Shown here: positions 57,064 to 64,000 of the stretch, in pieces | Position numbering within the stretch: the stretch's first letter is position 1 | Layout of the letters: each line of letters opens with the position of its first letter | Source of the DNA: a bacterium | Lineage (GTDB): Bacteria; Desulfobacterota; Binatia; DP-6 | DNA length: 64,000 bases | NCBI GenBank assembly: GCA_026129405.1 | Contig: JAHCID010000001.1 | Coordinates: forward strand, 124,001 to 188,000 | Direction of reading: 5' to 3' | Program-made: the position numbers and the translations under genes | Notes under the pieces: model-generated | Databases searched by the model: none | The model's input: the letters and a program-made list of their open reading frames with translations, nothing else | What the model was told of the DNA's origin: nothing

Positions 57064-58230
57064 TCACCGCGCCAGGAGGACCGCGCCGTACGGGTCGCTC
57101 GACGCCGCGGCGACGAGCACGAGCTCGGCGTCCGGCACCTGCGCCGTGCTGGTGCCGCGCAGCTGGCGCACCGCCTCGGTCCAGTTGTTGAAGCCGTGGA
57201 TGAACGCCTCGGAGAGCTGGCCGCCGTGCGTGTTCACCGGCAGCCGGCCGTCGGGCCAGCGGATGCCGCCGCCGGCGACGAAGCCGCCGCTCTCGCCGTG
57301 ACCGCAGAAGCCCCAGTCCTCGAGCGCCAGCAGCACCATGGGCGTGAAGTGGTCGTAGAACATCGCCGCGTCGACGTCCGACGGGCGCACGCCGGCCTCG
57401 CCCCACAGCCGCGCGGCGGCCTCCGTCACCCAGCGCCGGCGCTCGTACGCGAACCAGTCGTGCGGGTGATGGTGCGCCGGGCCGTTCGTCTGCGCGCTGC
57501 CGAGGATCCAGACGGGACGCCGGGCGGTGTCGCGCGCCCGCTCGCGCGAGGCCAGCACGATCGCGCAGCCGCCGTCGGTCTCGAGGCAGCAGTCGAGGAG
57601 GCGCAGCGGCTCGGCGACGAAGCGCGAGGCGCGGTGGTCGGCGAGCGTCATGGGCTCGCGCATGAGGGCGTTCGGGTTGCGGGTCGCGTGATGGCGCATC
57701 GCGACCGCGACCTCGCCGAGGTGGTCCTCGGTCGTGCCGTGATCGAGCATGTGCCGGCGCGCGATCAGCGCCATCTCCTGCACCGGCGACACGAGCCCGA
57801 ACGGCACCTGCCACTGGTAGAAGCCGGCGATGCGCGGCGCGATCTTCTCCCACGGCCGGCCGCCCTCGGTGTAGCCCTTGCCGAACGACGACCGGCGCCC
57901 GCGGTTGCGGGCGCGGAACGCGACCACGACCGACGCGTGCCCCGCCGCGAGCGCCGTCGCCGCGCTGCGCACGACGGCGCAGTACGAGCCGCCGCCGTGG
58001 CTGTGGGTCGAGAAGAAGCGCACGTCGCCGAGGCCGAGCATGGCCGCGACGTCGCCCACCGTGTTCGACTCGATGTCGAAGAGGCAGAGGCCGTCGACGT
58101 CGCGCGGCGCGAGGCCCGCATCGGCGAGCGCCGCGTGGATCGCCTCGGCCGCGACCTGCGCCTCGCTGATCCCGAGGTGCTTCGCGAAGCGCGTCTGGCC
58201 GATGCCGACGATCGCCGCGGGCGGCGCCAC
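57064..58230 (-). CDS. Thiolase-like acetyl-CoA acetyltransferase
   Basis: 388 residues from a GTG at 58230. 'AAIVGIGQTRFAKHLGISEAQVAAEAIHAALADAGLAPRDVDGL', 'HSHGGGSYCAVVRSAATALAAGHASVVVAFRAR' and 'PVNTHGGQLSEAFIHGFNNWTEAVRQLRG' fit the same SCP2-thiolase-like group as the next-but-one gene; the Cys in 'GGGSYCAV' is a candidate for the nucleophile position. Likely partner of the DUF35 protein in a heteromeric acyl-CoA-binding complex. One base separates it from the upstream hydrolase. Confidence 0.94.
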   Translation of the reverse strand: MAPPAAIVGIGQTRFAKHLGISEAQVAAEAIHAALADAGLAPRDVDGLCLFDIESNTVGDVAAMLGLGDVRFFSTHSHGGGSYCAVVRSAATALAAGHASVVVAFRARNRGRRSSFGKGYTEGGRPWEKIAPRIAGFYQWQVPFGLVSPVQEMALIARRHMLDHGTTEDHLGEVAVAMRHHATRNPNALMREPMTLADHRASRFVAEPLRLLDCCLETDGGCAIVLASRERARDTARRPVWILGSAQTNGPAHHHPHDWFAYERRRWVTEAAARLWGEAGVRPSDVDAAMFYDHFTPMVLLALEDWGFCGHGESGGFVAGGGIRWPDGRLPVNTHGGQLSEAFIHGFNNWTEAVRQLRGTSTAQVPDAELVLVAAASSDPYGAVLLAR

Positions 58231-58231
58231 G

Positions 58232-59512
58232 TCAGACGGGCCAGCGCTCGCGCAGCCAGGGCAGGAGGACGTCGCGCGCGCAGCGCTCCTGCGGGTGCGG
58301 CAGGGCGGCGCCCTCGACGCCGGCCGGGTAGAGGTAGTGCCCGGCCCATGGGATCTCCGCGTACTGCTTGTCCTCGGCCCCCGACCACTCGTAGGTGGCG
58401 CGACATTCGGACGGGTAGATGTCGAGGTCGGCGAGCGGGCAGGCGACGAGCGTCGGCACGCGCACCGCCGGCAGCGTGCGCTCGAGCGACGCCTTCGACG
58501 ACAGCCCCGACCACGTCGACAGCCACCCGCGCCCGCTCATGACGCGCGCCAGCCCCTCGCCGTAGTTGCCGACGATGGGATCGCGCCCGAACGAGAAGAT
58601 CGAGCCCAGCGGCCGCTGCGACGGATCGAGCGCCGGGTCGAGGTTCCGCGGCTCGGCGAGCGTGCGGTAGATGAGGAAGTAGCGCCGCTGGAACGCACTG
58701 CGCGACAGCCAGGCGCGCTCGCCCTGCGGCAGCTTCGCCACCTGGTCGATGGCGCCGAGCCGCTTGCGGTGCCAGCGCACCTCTTCGCACCAGGCCAACG
58801 CCCGCGCGTCGAGCCGCGCGCAGCGCTCGCGCTGCGCCGCCCGATACGTGGCGAGGAAGTCGGCGGAGTACGCCGACGGTCCCTCGTGCATCGGACGGTA
58901 GCCGTTGGCGGGGTCGTACATGTCGAGCGCCGGATGCGTCGCGATGGGATCGTTCTCGTCGAGGACCGACGGATCGAGCCGATCGAGCAGGAAGCGGCCC
59001 TCGCCGAGGTGCGCCGCCAGCAGCACGAGGCCGTCGGCCATCGGCATCGCGGTCTCGTGCAGCGGCACGGGATCGCCCGAGGGCGCGCGCAGGAAGCGCG
59101 CCTGCGGCTCCTTCGCCGCCTGCTCGAGGTAGAACGCCGACAGCGAGCCGCCGCCGGAGTTGCCGAGCAGCACGACGGTGCGGAAGCCCCGCTCGCGCAG
59201 CCACGCGACCGAGCCCGCGACGTCGATCAGCAGGCGCTCGTGCAGCGCGTCGGCGTCGTGGTTCAGGTAGCGCGTGGTCGCGCCGAAGAAGGCGTAGCCG
59301 CCCTCGACCAGATACGGCACGAGGTAATGGCGCGAGAAGTCGACGCGCGGATGCATCGCCAGGATCGCGACGTCGGGATCGGTCTCCGCCGGGCGATACA
59401 GCACCCCGCTCAGCGGGAAGCCGTCGGCCGCGGGATGATCGACGATCTCGCGGCGGACGGCCGGGTCGAGCTCTCGATAGCAGTGCGGCAGCTGGATTCG
59501 CACCGAGGGCAT
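58232..59512 (-). CDS. Alpha/beta hydrolase, first gene of thiolase operon
   Basis: 426 residues from ATG 59512. 'VAILAMHPRVDFSRHYLVPYLVEGGYAFFGATTRYLNHD' has the oxyanion region, 'VVLLGNSGGGSLSAFY' the nucleophile elbow (GNSGGG), 'PTLVACPLADLDIYPSE' an Asp and 'EIPWAGHYLYPAG' the catalytic His. It could hydrolyse an ester or thioester product of the pathway. Operon with two thiolase-like genes and the DUF35 gene on the minus strand; divergent from the PEP-mutase gene. Confidence 0.9.
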   Translation of the reverse strand: MPSVRIQLPHCYRELDPAVRREIVDHPAADGFPLSGVLYRPAETDPDVAILAMHPRVDFSRHYLVPYLVEGGYAFFGATTRYLNHDADALHERLLIDVAGSVAWLRERGFRTVVLLGNSGGGSLSAFYLEQAAKEPQARFLRAPSGDPVPLHETAMPMADGLVLLAAHLGEGRFLLDRLDPSVLDENDPIATHPALDMYDPANGYRPMHEGPSAYSADFLATYRAAQRERCARLDARALAWCEEVRWHRKRLGAIDQVAKLPQGERAWLSRSAFQRRYFLIYRTLAEPRNLDPALDPSQRPLGSIFSFGRDPIVGNYGEGLARVMSGRGWLSTWSGLSSKASLERTLPAVRVPTLVACPLADLDIYPSECRATYEWSGAEDKQYAEIPWAGHYLYPAGVEGAALPHPQERCARDVLLPWLRERWPV

Positions 59513-59601
59513 CGGCGCCGCAGCCTGCCAGGGGTCACCGTAGGCGGCAACCACGCAGCGCGACGTTGACACCGCCCCGTTGCTCCCGAGACGATGCGGC
59601 G

Positions 59602-60477
59602 ATGGCCTCCATCGCTTCGCTCCTCGCTGCCGAGGGCGCGCTCGCGCTGCCCGGCGTCTACGACGCGCTGTCCGCGCGGCTCGCCGAGCGGGCCGGGTTT
59701 CGCGCGCTCTTCCTCTCCGGCTTCGGGGTGTCGGCGGCGCGTCTCGGGCGGCCCGACTTCGGCTTTCTCGGCCGCGCCGAGATGCTCGACGCCGCGCGGC
59801 AGGTGTGCGCCGTGGTGTCGGTGCCGGTGATCGTCGACGTCGACACGGGCTGGGGCGGTATCTTCAACGTCGAGGCGGTCGTCACCGAGCTGATCCGCGC
59901 CGGCGCCGCCGGCTGCTTCCTCGAGGACCAGGTCTTCCCGAAGCGCTGCGGCCACATGCGCGGCAAGCGCGTCGTGCCGCTGGACGAGTATCTGCCCAAG
60001 CTGCGGGCGGCGCTGCGGGCTCGCGACGGCACCGCATTCCACGTCACCGCCCGCACCGACGCGCGCGCCGCGGTCGGCCTCGACGAGGCGATCGCCCGCG
60101 CGCGCGCCTTCGCCGACGCCGGCGCCGACGCGGTCTTCGTCGAGGCGCCCGAGTCGGTCGACGAGATGGCGCGCGTGCGCGCCGCCGTGCCCGCGGCGAC
60201 GACGCTCGTCGCCAACATGGTCGAGGGCGGCCGCACGCCGGTGCGCGACACCGCCGCGCTCGGCGCCGCCGGCCATCGCCTCGTCGTACAGCCGGTGACC
60301 GGCATCCTCGCCGCGGCGCACGCGCTGCAGACGGCATACGCCGCGCTCGCCCGCGACGGCACGAGTGCCGCCGTCGGCGACCGCCTGCTCGGCTTCGACG
60401 CGCTGAACGGCGTGCTCGGGCTCGACGCGCTCTACGCACGCGAGGCGGCGCTGCTCACGGACACGCCGCGCGGCTGA
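59602..60477 (+). CDS. Isocitrate lyase/PEP mutase family protein
   Basis: 291 residues from the ATG at 59602. TIM-barrel of the ICL/PEPM superfamily: 'LPGVYDALSARLAERAGFRALFLSGFGVSAARLGRPD', metal-binding 'PVIVDVDTGWGG', and the active-site loop 'EDQVFPKRCGHMRGK' with Lys-Arg-Cys-Gly-His. 'NMVEGGRTP' is also usual. C-C bond lyase (2-methylisocitrate lyase-like) or oxaloacetate decarboxylase-like reactions are possible. It is 36 bp before an AMP-ligase gene in the same direction. Confidence 0.93.
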   Translation: MASIASLLAAEGALALPGVYDALSARLAERAGFRALFLSGFGVSAARLGRPDFGFLGRAEMLDAARQVCAVVSVPVIVDVDTGWGGIFNVEAVVTELIRAGAAGCFLEDQVFPKRCGHMRGKRVVPLDEYLPKLRAALRARDGTAFHVTARTDARAAVGLDEAIARARAFADAGADAVFVEAPESVDEMARVRAAVPAATTLVANMVEGGRTPVRDTAALGAAGHRLVVQPVTGILAAAHALQTAYAALARDGTSAAVGDRLLGFDALNGVLGLDALYAREAALLTDTPRG

Positions 60478-60513
60478 CTGGACCGCGTCGATCGCCCCGG
60501 GTTAAGCCACGCC

Positions 60514-62064
60514 GTGCCCGCGACCACGCTGCCCGCGCTGCTCGACGCCGTCGCCACCGCCCATCCCGAGGCCGAGGCGTTCCGCTACCGCGACGAGCGC
60601 CTCACCTACGCCGACTGGGCCGGGCTTTCCGGCCGCGTGGCCGCGACGCTGGCCGCGCACGGCGCCCGCCGCGGCGACGTCGTCGCGCTGCTGCTGCCGT
60701 CGACGCCCTGCTACCAGATCTGCTACCTCGCCGCGGCGCATCTCGGCGCGGTCACGACCGGCATCAACGTCCGCTACCGGCGCACCGAGATCGGCCATCT
60801 GCTGCGCCGCTCCGGCGCCCGCCTGCTGGTCGCCGTGACCCGCTGGCACGACGCCGACTTCCGCGCGCTGCTGGCGCCGCTGCGCGCCGAGCTGCCCGAC
60901 CTGCGCGAGGTGCTGTGGGTCGAGCCCGAGACGCTCGCCGCGGGCACGCGCGACGCCGTCGCCGCACTCGCTCCCGACGCGCCGCCGCCGCCGGTCGCCG
61001 CGCAGGCCGACGATCCGGCGGCCATCGTCTTCACGAGCGGCACGACCGGCGTCCCGAAGGGCGCCTGGTACGCCCACGCGAGCCTGCTGGCGCTCGCCGA
61101 CATCGAGGGCCGCCGACATCCCGGCGGCCCGCCGCGCTTCCTGCGCCACCTCGCCGCAGGCCTGTCGTTCGCCCACGTCGGCACGATGGCGCGCATCGCC
61201 ATCCACGTCGGCAACGCCTGGTCGTCGCTCGTGCACGACACGTTCGATCCGGCGCTGGTGCTGGCGACGATCGAGCACGAGCGCCTCGAGCACCTCGGCG
61301 CCATCCCGACGCAGGCGATCCTGCTCCTCGAGCACCCCGACCGCCCGCGACGCGACCTCTCCTCGCTGCGCACCGTGCTGCTCGGCGGCGCACCGTCGTC
61401 TCCCGAGCTGATCCGCCGCGTGCAGGACGTGCTCGGCGTCCGCGTGCAGGTGCGCTACTCGTCGACCGAGGTCGGCATCGCGACCGGCTCGCTGCCCGAC
61501 GATGCCCCCGAGCTGCTCGCGACCACGGTCGGCAAGCCGACGCCGGGCGTGGAGCTGCGCATCGTCGACTCCGAGCGCGGCCCGTGCGCCGCGGGCGAGG
61601 TCGGCGAGGTGCTCGTGCGCTCGCCCGCGACCATGCGCGGCTACTGGCGCGACCCCGAGCAGACGGCGGCGGTGCTGGACGCCGACGGCTGGGTCCACAC
61701 CGGCGACCTCGGCTGGCTCGACGACGCCGGCTACCTCCGCCTGCGCGGCCGGCGCAGCGAGATGTACATCCGCGGCGGCTTCAACGTGTACCCCGCCGAG
61801 GTCGAGGACGTGCTCGCGCGCCACCCGAAGGTCGCGCGCGCCGCGGTGCTCGGCATGCCCGACGCGATCTTCGGCGAGATCGGCTGGGCCTTCGTCGCGC
61901 CGCGGCGGCCCGACGATCCGCCGACGCTGGGCGAGCTGCGCCGCTTCGTCGGCGCAGAGCTGGCGAGCTTCAAGCGACCCGACCGGCTGACGGTGCTGCC
62001 CGAGCTGCCGGTGACGCCGATGTTCAAGGTCGACAAGCAGGCGCTGCGCGGGCGGGCGGGGTGA
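60514..62064 (+). CDS. AMP-dependent acyl-CoA synthetase/ligase
   Basis: 516 residues from a GTG start. 'IVFTSGTTGVPKGAWYAH' is the ATP phosphate loop, 'RYSSTEVGIATGS', 'DGWVHTGDLGWLDD', hinge 'RLRGRRSEMYIRGGFNVYPAEVEDVL' and the catalytic Lys in 'LPVTPMFKVDKQALRG' all fit a class I adenylating enzyme. It activates an acid for CoA ligation. Located 36 bp after the PEP-mutase gene, so both probably serve one catabolic route with the divergent thiolase operon. Confidence 0.95.
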   Translation: MPATTLPALLDAVATAHPEAEAFRYRDERLTYADWAGLSGRVAATLAAHGARRGDVVALLLPSTPCYQICYLAAAHLGAVTTGINVRYRRTEIGHLLRRSGARLLVAVTRWHDADFRALLAPLRAELPDLREVLWVEPETLAAGTRDAVAALAPDAPPPPVAAQADDPAAIVFTSGTTGVPKGAWYAHASLLALADIEGRRHPGGPPRFLRHLAAGLSFAHVGTMARIAIHVGNAWSSLVHDTFDPALVLATIEHERLEHLGAIPTQAILLLEHPDRPRRDLSSLRTVLLGGAPSSPELIRRVQDVLGVRVQVRYSSTEVGIATGSLPDDAPELLATTVGKPTPGVELRIVDSERGPCAAGEVGEVLVRSPATMRGYWRDPEQTAAVLDADGWVHTGDLGWLDDAGYLRLRGRRSEMYIRGGFNVYPAEVEDVLARHPKVARAAVLGMPDAIFGEIGWAFVAPRRPDDPPTLGELRRFVGAELASFKRPDRLTVLPELPVTPMFKVDKQALRGRAG

Positions 62065-62169
62065 GCCCCGCTTCGGTCTTGCATCTCGACCGAAGAGCCA
62101 AGATGCAAGCTTTCACACGCCGAGGCTTCTCAGCTGAGCTCGCACGGTGCTATCGGGCTCCGGCACACG

Positions 62170-63408
62170 ATGCAGGAAGAGATCGGCCCCGGCGCCATCG
62201 CCGCACTGCGATGGATCGACGCGAGCGCGACCATCGACATCCACCTCGGACCACCGCTGGCGATCCTCGCCGGCATCGCGCTCGTCCGCGGCCTTCGGCG
62301 CGGGCGGACGGTCGCACAGCTCGGCGCACGCGAGGAGACGACGCTCCTCGCCATCGTGATCCTCATCGCACTCGGCCTGCGCCTGATCGCCCTCGATGCA
62401 CCCCAGCAGCCCCGGTTCTACTTCTCCGAGTCGACCGTGCAGGTGGCGGGGCGCATGCTCGACGACGCCGGGTTTCTCGCGAGCGTGCGGCGCCTGGCGA
62501 CGAACACGCAAGTCGCTTGGGCCCAGGAATCGCCCGTGCTCTTCGGCGTGCACGCAGCCTTCCAGCATCTGCTCGGGCCGTTCGCCGGCCTGCCCGGCGT
62601 CGTGGGCGCTGCCTGGGGCGTCACCACCTCGCTCCTCGCCTGGGCGGCCGGGCGCGCGATCGTCTCGCCCGGATTCGGCCTCGCCTTCGCCGCACTGGTC
62701 ACGATCGCGCCACTCCAGGTCACGTGGGCGCGCATCGGCGGGCTGCAGATTCCCGCTGTCACCCACACACTGCTCGTCGTCTGGGTCGCCTTCGCGGCGG
62801 GCCGCCGCCGCAGCCTCCTCTTGTCCGTGCTGAGCGGGCTGCTCGCCTTCGCGAGCCTGTGGCACTATTTCCCCGCCCGGATCGCGCCGCTACTCGGAGC
62901 AGTCGCGCTCGTGTCGGGTCTCACGCGCGGACCGGGCCGACTCGGGCGGCGGGGCTGGCTCTGCGCACCGCTCGCCGGCCTCGCGTGCGAGGCTGCCGCC
63001 TGGGCCGCATACCACGCGGGCGATTTCACTCTCTGGCCGCGCTATCCTGGGTATCTCGGTACGCGCGGCGAGGCCACGATGCTCGCGGCTCTGGAAGGTG
63101 CCTGGGAGACGGTCGTACGCGAGCTGCCGCACACACTCAGCCGGTACTTCTGGACCGCACGCGCCGCCGATCCTCGCGCCCTCTGGGGTCTGCCCGCGGC
63201 GCCGGTCGGCGGCGGTCTCGATCCCGGCCTGCTGCACGGCGGCCTCGTCCTGCTGCCCATCGCCCTGCTCGGTGTGCTCGGGATGCTGGCGTGCCTCCGC
63301 CACCCCTGGCGCAATGCAATCTGGCTCCTGCTCGCGGCGGGCGGCCTCCTGCTGCCGGCGCTGAGCACACCGTCTGCGCGGCGCTTCGTCCTGCTCGATC
63401 TGGCCTAG
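62170..63408 (+). CDS. Membrane glycosyltransferase-like protein, N-terminal part (stopped at TAG)
   Basis: 412 residues with about nine hydrophobic helices and a loop 'QPRFYFSESTVQVAGRML'. The layout, with Asp/Glu-containing first periplasmic loop and 'LQVTWARIGGLQIPAVTH', resembles GT-C/ArnT-like (PMT_2) membrane glycosyltransferases acting on lipid-linked sugars. The frame ends at TAG 63406-63408 after 'RFVLLDLA', but the next codons continue as a further membrane helix and exported domain in the same frame, so the stop probably breaks a longer gene; Trp (TGG) to TAG is the simplest change. Which family exactly is uncertain. Confidence 0.65.
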   Translation: MQEEIGPGAIAALRWIDASATIDIHLGPPLAILAGIALVRGLRRGRTVAQLGAREETTLLAIVILIALGLRLIALDAPQQPRFYFSESTVQVAGRMLDDAGFLASVRRLATNTQVAWAQESPVLFGVHAAFQHLLGPFAGLPGVVGAAWGVTTSLLAWAAGRAIVSPGFGLAFAALVTIAPLQVTWARIGGLQIPAVTHTLLVVWVAFAAGRRRSLLLSVLSGLLAFASLWHYFPARIAPLLGAVALVSGLTRGPGRLGRRGWLCAPLAGLACEAAAWAAYHAGDFTLWPRYPGYLGTRGEATMLAALEGAWETVVRELPHTLSRYFWTARAADPRALWGLPAAPVGGGLDPGLLHGGLVLLPIALLGVLGMLACLRHPWRNAIWLLLAAGGLLLPALSTPSARRFVLLDLA

Positions 63409-64000
63409 TGCGCCTTCGCAGCCCACGGGCTCCTGCTGATGGGGCGTGGAACCGAGGTCGCGCGTCGAGGCGGCCCGCGGCGTCTCGCCGTCGCCGCCGG
63501 GCTGCTGCTCGCACTCGGAGCGTGGAGCGGCGGGACCCTGGCGGCACTCGCCGCGGCGTTGCCGCGGGCCGGCCGCGTTCCCATCCCGTTCGGTGAGAGC
63601 GGCTTCGGCGACGGCCTCGCCTGCCTGCAATGCGTCGAGGAGGGACGGCGTTGGCAGCGCGCGATCGCGGGAGGCGAGGTCATCGTGCTGTTCGACTCCG
63701 ACTGCGAGCGCGAGGACGCGACCTCTCCTGCCGGCGTGCCCATGTATGGACGCATCGGCGCCCGCGCTGCCGGTCGTCCCGAGGCCTTCCTGGAGTTGTA
63801 CGCCGTGCTCCAGAACGTCGAGCGCGAGGATGATCCCCCACGCGTCCTCCAGCGCTGGGACGCGACCCGGACGAACGGCCTCGTGCACCTCGAAACCCGC
63901 CTTGCCGCCGCGGGCGACGCGGCGATCGTCTGGGAATTCCGCCATCCCACGGCGTGGGAGCAGTCGCTCGCCGACCGTCTGGAGCGTGCCGGAGGCATCC
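63409..64000 (+). CDS. In-frame continuation of the membrane protein, cut by window end
   Basis: In frame with the previous gene: a short helix 'CAFAAHGLLLM', then 'RLAVAAGLLLALGAWSGGTLAALAAAL' (membrane helix) and a soluble domain 'VPIPFGESGFGDGLACLQCVEEGRRWQRAIAGGEVIVLFDSDCERED' that runs open to base 64000. An ATG at 63439 could start it as a separate protein. Similar layouts place a C-terminal periplasmic domain after the last helix of GT-C enzymes. Partial; the true end is outside the window. Confidence 0.55.

Noticed and set aside
59580-63596. A 1338-codon plus-strand open frame
   Set aside because: It runs out of frame through the PEP-mutase, AMP-ligase and membrane-protein genes, which have clear motifs; the product is Arg-rich and low-complexity.

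Overview
The window is a 64 kb piece of a very GC-rich (about 70% or more by eye) bacterial chromosome with closely packed genes on both strands. I infer an uncultured deltaproteobacterium-like lineage, most probably Candidatus Binatia/Binatota. The basis is lineage-flavoured signals rather than a marker gene: secreted proteins with a 'KDK...FGDP...YALC' domain, a Thr-rich linker before a c-type cytochrome, a small 'CPGGRF' secreted protein, and many thiolase/DUF35, AMP-ligase, LLM-oxidoreductase, SDR and amidohydrolase genes typical of lipid- and xenobiotic-degrading soil bacteria. No rRNA, tRNA or CRISPR array was seen, and no gene-free stretch exceeds about 300 bases.

Layout. 1-5.3 kb: end of a class III aminotransferase, an ExeA/GspB-type secretion pair and a DEAD-box helicase, all three of the latter disturbed by apparent frameshifts. 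5.5-14.4 kb: uvrA, a deleted iron-permease remnant, wrbA, two NTF2-like proteins, a PadR regulator coupled to an SDR, a DUF6868 protein, an ABC-2 exporter and a VOC protein. 14.5-21.2 kb: a plus-strand run of a UGSC-family protein (Cys form), a QueC-like PP-loop protein, a large conserved partner, a class III cyclase and a sensor kinase, facing its probable response regulator. 21.3-31.6 kb: TrmO-like, siderophore-interacting protein, aldehyde dehydrogenase, AMIN protein, an AMP-ligase, a DUF222-HNH gene broken by a stop, a DUF6817 protein and a DyP peroxidase with an encapsulin-targeting tail. 31.7-48.8 kb: a GH39-like secreted protein, serC, a PAS kinase, LLM oxidoreductase, a SGNH-YhhQ-SDR-SDR operon, a Ycf46-like AAA ATPase, NUDIX, a secreted cytochrome and an amidohydrolase. 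48.9-52.9 kb: an AmpG-like transporter, an alpha/beta hydrolase, a CPGGRF protein and a sugar-phosphate isomerase.

52909-55570 is a complete IS1-family transposon with 18-bp perfect terminal inverted repeats, an exact 8-bp target duplication, an intact DDE transposase and four passenger genes. It sits in the last codons of a thiolase gene and separates it from the isomerase gene that used to follow it. 55.6-64 kb: the thiolase/DUF35/thiolase/hydrolase operon, a divergent PEP-mutase/AMP-ligase pair, and a membrane glycosyltransferase-like gene split by an in-frame stop and cut by the window edge.

The best candidates for undescribed biology are the UGSC/PP-loop operon linked to signalling genes, and the passenger-carrying IS1 transposon with its set of inverted repeats.
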